Of a stretch of 16,705 nt of DNA, positions 13,870 through 16,705 are shown piece by piece (position 1 is the first letter of the stretch; each line of letters starts with the position of its first letter). Location: the NCBI GenBank assembly GCA_002337545.1, contig DDGE01000011.1, positions 57,233-73,937 of the forward strand, in the 5' to 3' direction. The notes below the pieces were generated by a model that was not told the DNA's origin, searched no databases, and was given only the letters and a program-made list of their open reading frames with translations. The stretch comes from Phycisphaerales bacterium UBA1910. Its GTDB lineage: Bacteria > Planctomycetota > Phycisphaerae > Phycisphaerales > UBA1924. A program made the position numbers and the translations under genes.

Positions 13870-16705
13870 ATCTGCACATAGATCATCCCGTCTGGTTGGT
13901 ACTCGCGGGCGTAGGGCTTCTCAGCGCGATCCTCGGGTGGCGGATGATGGTGGGCATCCCCAAGGGACGACGCGCTATGGCGGTCGCTTCGCGTGCGTTG
14001 CTCTTGATCGCACTCGCTCTCGCTATGAGTGGCGTGTACCAGATCGAGGAGGCTGACGAACTGACCGTGATCGGTGTCGTCGATGTCTCTGGGTCCGTGC
14101 AGAGTTTCGGATCATTCGGCACTGATGATCTCGGGCAACGCGTGGATATCGATCAGGCAGCACGGGCGTTCCTCGCGCGTTCGATCGGTGAAAAAGCGGA
14201 TGAAGATCGACTGGGGATCGTTGCGTTCGATGGAACATCCTCAGTGATCGCGGCGCCTTCGCGGGCGGTGGTGCTCGATCGATCGATCGAAAAGCCGAAG
14301 GTCGATGGCACGGATCTCTCAGGGGCGATCGGATTGGCAAGAACGCTCGTCCCGACAAGTTCCAACACGCGTCTGATCGTGTTCAGCGACGGTCGATCCA
14401 CCCAGAGCGGGCTTGAACGGATCCCCGGTGATGTCCAGATCGATGTCGTGCCGATCCGATACCAGATCGAAGAGGAGGTCGTTGTCGAGTCCATCGAGGT
14501 CCCCACCCGGGCGCTGCCGGGCGCACAAGTTGAGGCACGCGTCGTCATCCGGTCGCTCGGGCGATCATCAGGCGAACTGCGGATCACGGACAACGGCGAA
14601 GCGGTCGATCTCAACGGCTCTGCACCGGGCAGTGCCATGCGGGTCAATCTCGAACCGGGTCAGCGTGTGCTCATGGTCCCCATGACACTGGGCGTATCTC
14701 GCGTGCACCGATTCGAGGCGAGGTATTTACCCGATGAGGTCGGCGAGGGTACGGGCGTCTTCGTTGGTGACACAAGCCTCCAGAACAACCGTGCGGGGGG
14801 GGTCACGATGATGCGAACCCGCGGTCGCGTGCTGGTTGTATCACCCAGCGGGAAATCGGGTGGATCGGACGGCGCCGAACTCGTGCGGGTCTTGCGTGAT
14901 GCAGAGTGGGAGGTCGACACACGCGTCCCCGATGTTTTTCCGAATGAGTTACTTGAGCTCGAGTCTTACGATTTGGTGGTGCTCGTCAACACACCCCGCG
15001 ATGCGATTCCATCGCAAGCAGATGTACTTCTCACAACCTACACCCAGGAACTCGGCGGCGGAGTGATCTTCGTCGGCGGGCGCGAAGCATTGGGCGCGGG
15101 CGGTTGGCAGGGATCAGATATCGAGCAGATTCTTCCGCTCAAACTCGAAGTCCCAGATGATGTTGTGGTCCCTGCGGTGGCTGTCGTGATCGTTCTCGAT
15201 TCCTCCGGTTCCATGCGTCGCAGCGTGCTGGGATCGCTCAAGAGTCAGCAGGAAATCGCAAATAACTCCGCCGCCGCGGCGTTCGAGGTGCTCGATGAGA
15301 ATGACCTGATCGGCGTCGTTGCATTCAACAACGGCGCCCGCGAAGTGGTCCCCATAGGGCCCAACAATCGCCCCGACGACACACGCGTGCGGATCGAATC
15401 GATCAGCCCGGGCGGGGGGACAAACATCGGCGCGGGGCTACGGCGTGCCCGCACCATGCTCGAAGGGGTTGAGGCTGGCAGCAAGCACATCGTGCTCTTA
15501 TCCGATGGCGAGGATATGAAGCCCGAGGAACTCCCCGGTCTCGCGGACGATCTGAGCGGGCTCGGGATCAAGGTATCCACAATCGCGGTGGGGGATGAGG
15601 CGGACACCGGATCGATGCGTGAGATCGCGGTTCGATCGAATGGTGCGTTCTATCGCGTTCTCAACGCGTCCGTGCTCCCTCGGATCTTCCTCAAAGCCAT
15701 CCGCATCGTTCGTGCACCGATGATCCGCGAAGGCGACTTTAACCCGATCGTGCTCGATCCGGTCTCTGTTGCGACGGGCCCGATCGGGGATCTCCCGACG
15801 CTCGGCGGGCTGGTGATGACGGATCGCATCGACGACGACCCGCGTGTGCAGACACCGATCGTTTCGCCCAAGGGCGAGCCCGTGCTCGCGTATCACCAGA
15901 CGGAGCTCGGACGCGTCGCGGTGTTCACTTCCGATGTCTCTATCTGGTCACGCCGGTGGATCGAAGACCCAATCTTTTCGCGATTCTGGGGCACGCTCAG
16001 CGCGTGGGCGATGCGGAACAGCGATGAAGCGCCGGGTGAGCTCGCGATCCGGATGGAAGGCACCAGCGCGATCATCGAGTATGACGCGATCGATGAGCAG
16101 GGCGCGCCGATCGATGGATTGGACATCGGGGTACAGATCTACGACGCGTCGGGCAACGCGCAGGATTTGTCGCTGACCCAGGTTGGCGCAGGGCAGTATC
16201 GTGCCCAGACGCCCGCGCTCTCTCCGGGCGTGCATGTGGTCATCGCGTCACCGACCCTCAACGGTGAACCGCTCGCACCCACCATCGCGGGGTTGGAAGT
16301 CTCCGGGTCAACGGAATACACGCACCTGCGTGCGGACCCCGACGCGCTGATCGCGCTGGCTCAGCGCTCGGGCGGGCGCGTCTTTGAACTGGGCGACACC
16401 ACCCCGGTCGATCTGTTCTCCCGTGAGGGCCTCACGGTGCGCCGCTCGCTGCAGCCGGTCTGGACGACGCTCATCGCGATCGCGTTCGTGCTGTTCCTGA
16501 TTGATCTGGCGATGCGTCGCGTCGCGTTCGATCGCTGGGTGGCGCAGGCGCGAGAGGACACAATCGCGGCGGCGCGAACGATCCGAGGCGAGCAGCTCCA
16601 GCAGGCCTTCGCAACCCGTCAGCAGGCCCGGGCGAGTGCGCCCGAGACGCCGGACATCGATCGCTCGCCGATGATGCGTGCGAAGCCGGAGAAGAAGTCA
16701 GAGCC
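13866..16705 (+). CDS. Membrane protein with two VWA domains and glutamine-amidotransferase-like fold (3' truncated)
   Basis: An open frame of 946 codons to the window edge without a stop, starting with GTG at 13866 inside the GTGA overlap with the previous gene. Two TM helices (about 9-24 and 42-57) are followed by a first VWA domain with full MIDAS (D73-x-S75-x-S77, T149, D175). A Rossmann-like amidotransferase-type segment (about 321-430, ending near VIFVGGREALGAGGW) is followed by a second VWA domain with full MIDAS (D445-x-S447-x-S449, T519, D547). The amidotransferase-like fold appears to resume at about 640-720 (AYHQTELGRVAVFTSDVSIW), so VWA2 looks like an insertion. A last TM helix lies at about 866-884, then a basic, Gln/Ala-rich cytoplasmic tail. 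No catalytic Cys-His pair of true amidotransferases is evident, so this fold is probably non-enzymatic. Such proteins accompany MoxR/DUF58 loci; those genes are not seen here. Confidence 0.88.
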   Translation, partial: MNLHIDHPVWLVLAGVGLLSAILGWRMMVGIPKGRRAMAVASRALLLIALALAMSGVYQIEEADELTVIGVVDVSGSVQSFGSFGTDDLGQRVDIDQAARAFLARSIGEKADEDRLGIVAFDGTSSVIAAPSRAVVLDRSIEKPKVDGTDLSGAIGLARTLVPTSSNTRLIVFSDGRSTQSGLERIPGDVQIDVVPIRYQIEEEVVVESIEVPTRALPGAQVEARVVIRSLGRSSGELRITDNGEAVDLNGSAPGSAMRVNLEPGQRVLMVPMTLGVSRVHRFEARYLPDEVGEGTGVFVGDTSLQNNRAGGVTMMRTRGRVLVVSPSGKSGGSDGAELVRVLRDAEWEVDTRVPDVFPNELLELESYDLVVLVNTPRDAIPSQADVLLTTYTQELGGGVIFVGGREALGAGGWQGSDIEQILPLKLEVPDDVVVPAVAVVIVLDSSGSMRRSVLGSLKSQQEIANNSAAAAFEVLDENDLIGVVAFNNGAREVVPIGPNNRPDDTRVRIESISPGGGTNIGAGLRRARTMLEGVEAGSKHIVLLSDGEDMKPEELPGLADDLSGLGIKVSTIAVGDEADTGSMREIAVRSNGAFYRVLNASVLPRIFLKAIRIVRAPMIREGDFNPIVLDPVSVATGPIGDLPTLGGLVMTDRIDDDPRVQTPIVSPKGEPVLAYHQTELGRVAVFTSDVSIWSRRWIEDPIFSRFWGTLSAWAMRNSDEAPGELAIRMEGTSAIIEYDAIDEQGAPIDGLDIGVQIYDASGNAQDLSLTQVGAGQYRAQTPALSPGVHVVIASPTLNGEPLAPTIAGLEVSGSTEYTHLRADPDALIALAQRSGGRVFELGDTTPVDLFSREGLTVRRSLQPVWTTLIAIAFVLFLIDLAMRRVAFDRWVAQAREDTIAAARTIRGEQLQQAFATRQQARASAPETPDIDRSPMMRAKPEKKSE

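Noticed and set aside
7456..16480. GCGATCGC octamers (near 7456, 9963 and 16478), like the cyanobacterial HIP1 repeat
   Set aside because: Three copies in 16.7 kb, all in coding sequence with frequent GAT and ATC codons, are too few to claim a genomic signature without genome-wide counts.

Overview
The window (GC-rich, roughly 58-60% by eye) looks like chromosomal DNA of a planctomycete, most likely of the class Phycisphaerae. This rests on combined features rather than a search: a 16S rRNA gene with an unusual EUB338 probe site, a secreted protein ending in a VPTPA-type exosortase sorting signal, an mcsA-mcsB pair outside Firmicutes, an ECF sigma factor paired with a transmembrane Ser/Thr kinase, and a VWA/glutamine-amidotransferase-like membrane protein operon. 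No insertion sequence, phage gene, CRISPR array or tRNA was found. The content reads as core chromosome.

Layout. Positions 1-1016 hold the 5' two thirds of a 16S rRNA gene on the minus strand; its 3' end lies outside. Upstream is a leader of about 400 nt crowded with small hairpins, and a good sigma-70 promoter (TTGACA-N16-TATGCT, 1428-1455). Further upstream on the same strand come comF-like, mcsB and mcsA (4284 down to 1566), apparently one operon with its own promoter. rpmB (ribosomal protein L28, 4719-4426) precedes it and is separated by a strong hairpin terminator. Divergent from rpmB is a secreted, exosortase-sorted protein (4986-5714) with a structured 3' UTR and a terminator. A second terminator, facing the other way, ends a minus-strand gene for a membrane-anchored coiled-coil protein of unknown function (6864-5932).

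From 7221 an ECF-type sigma factor is followed 36 bp later by an 817-residue transmembrane Ser/Thr kinase (8043-10496). Convergent with the kinase is trpD (11578-10511). Divergent from trpD is a two-gene unit: a three-TM protein with a very long Glu/Gln-rich segment (11653-13869), then a translationally coupled (GTGA overlap) large membrane protein with two VWA domains and a glutamine-amidotransferase-like fold (13866 to the window end, 3' truncated). That last gene is open to the window edge.

How the parts may work together. McsA/McsB is the arginine-kinase system that marks proteins for ClpCP in Firmicutes, yet ctsR and clpC are not beside it here. The sigma factor has a threonine and an arginine where ECF factors usually have Asp and Glu in the region 2.2 DAED motif, and its neighbour is a catalytically complete Thr/Ser kinase. 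This matches the logic of kinase-activated ECF factors (the EcfP/PknT type) and is the most interesting hypothesis in the window. The last two genes resemble the membrane part of Bat/MoxR-DUF58-VWA loci, though neither MoxR nor DUF58 is visible in the window.
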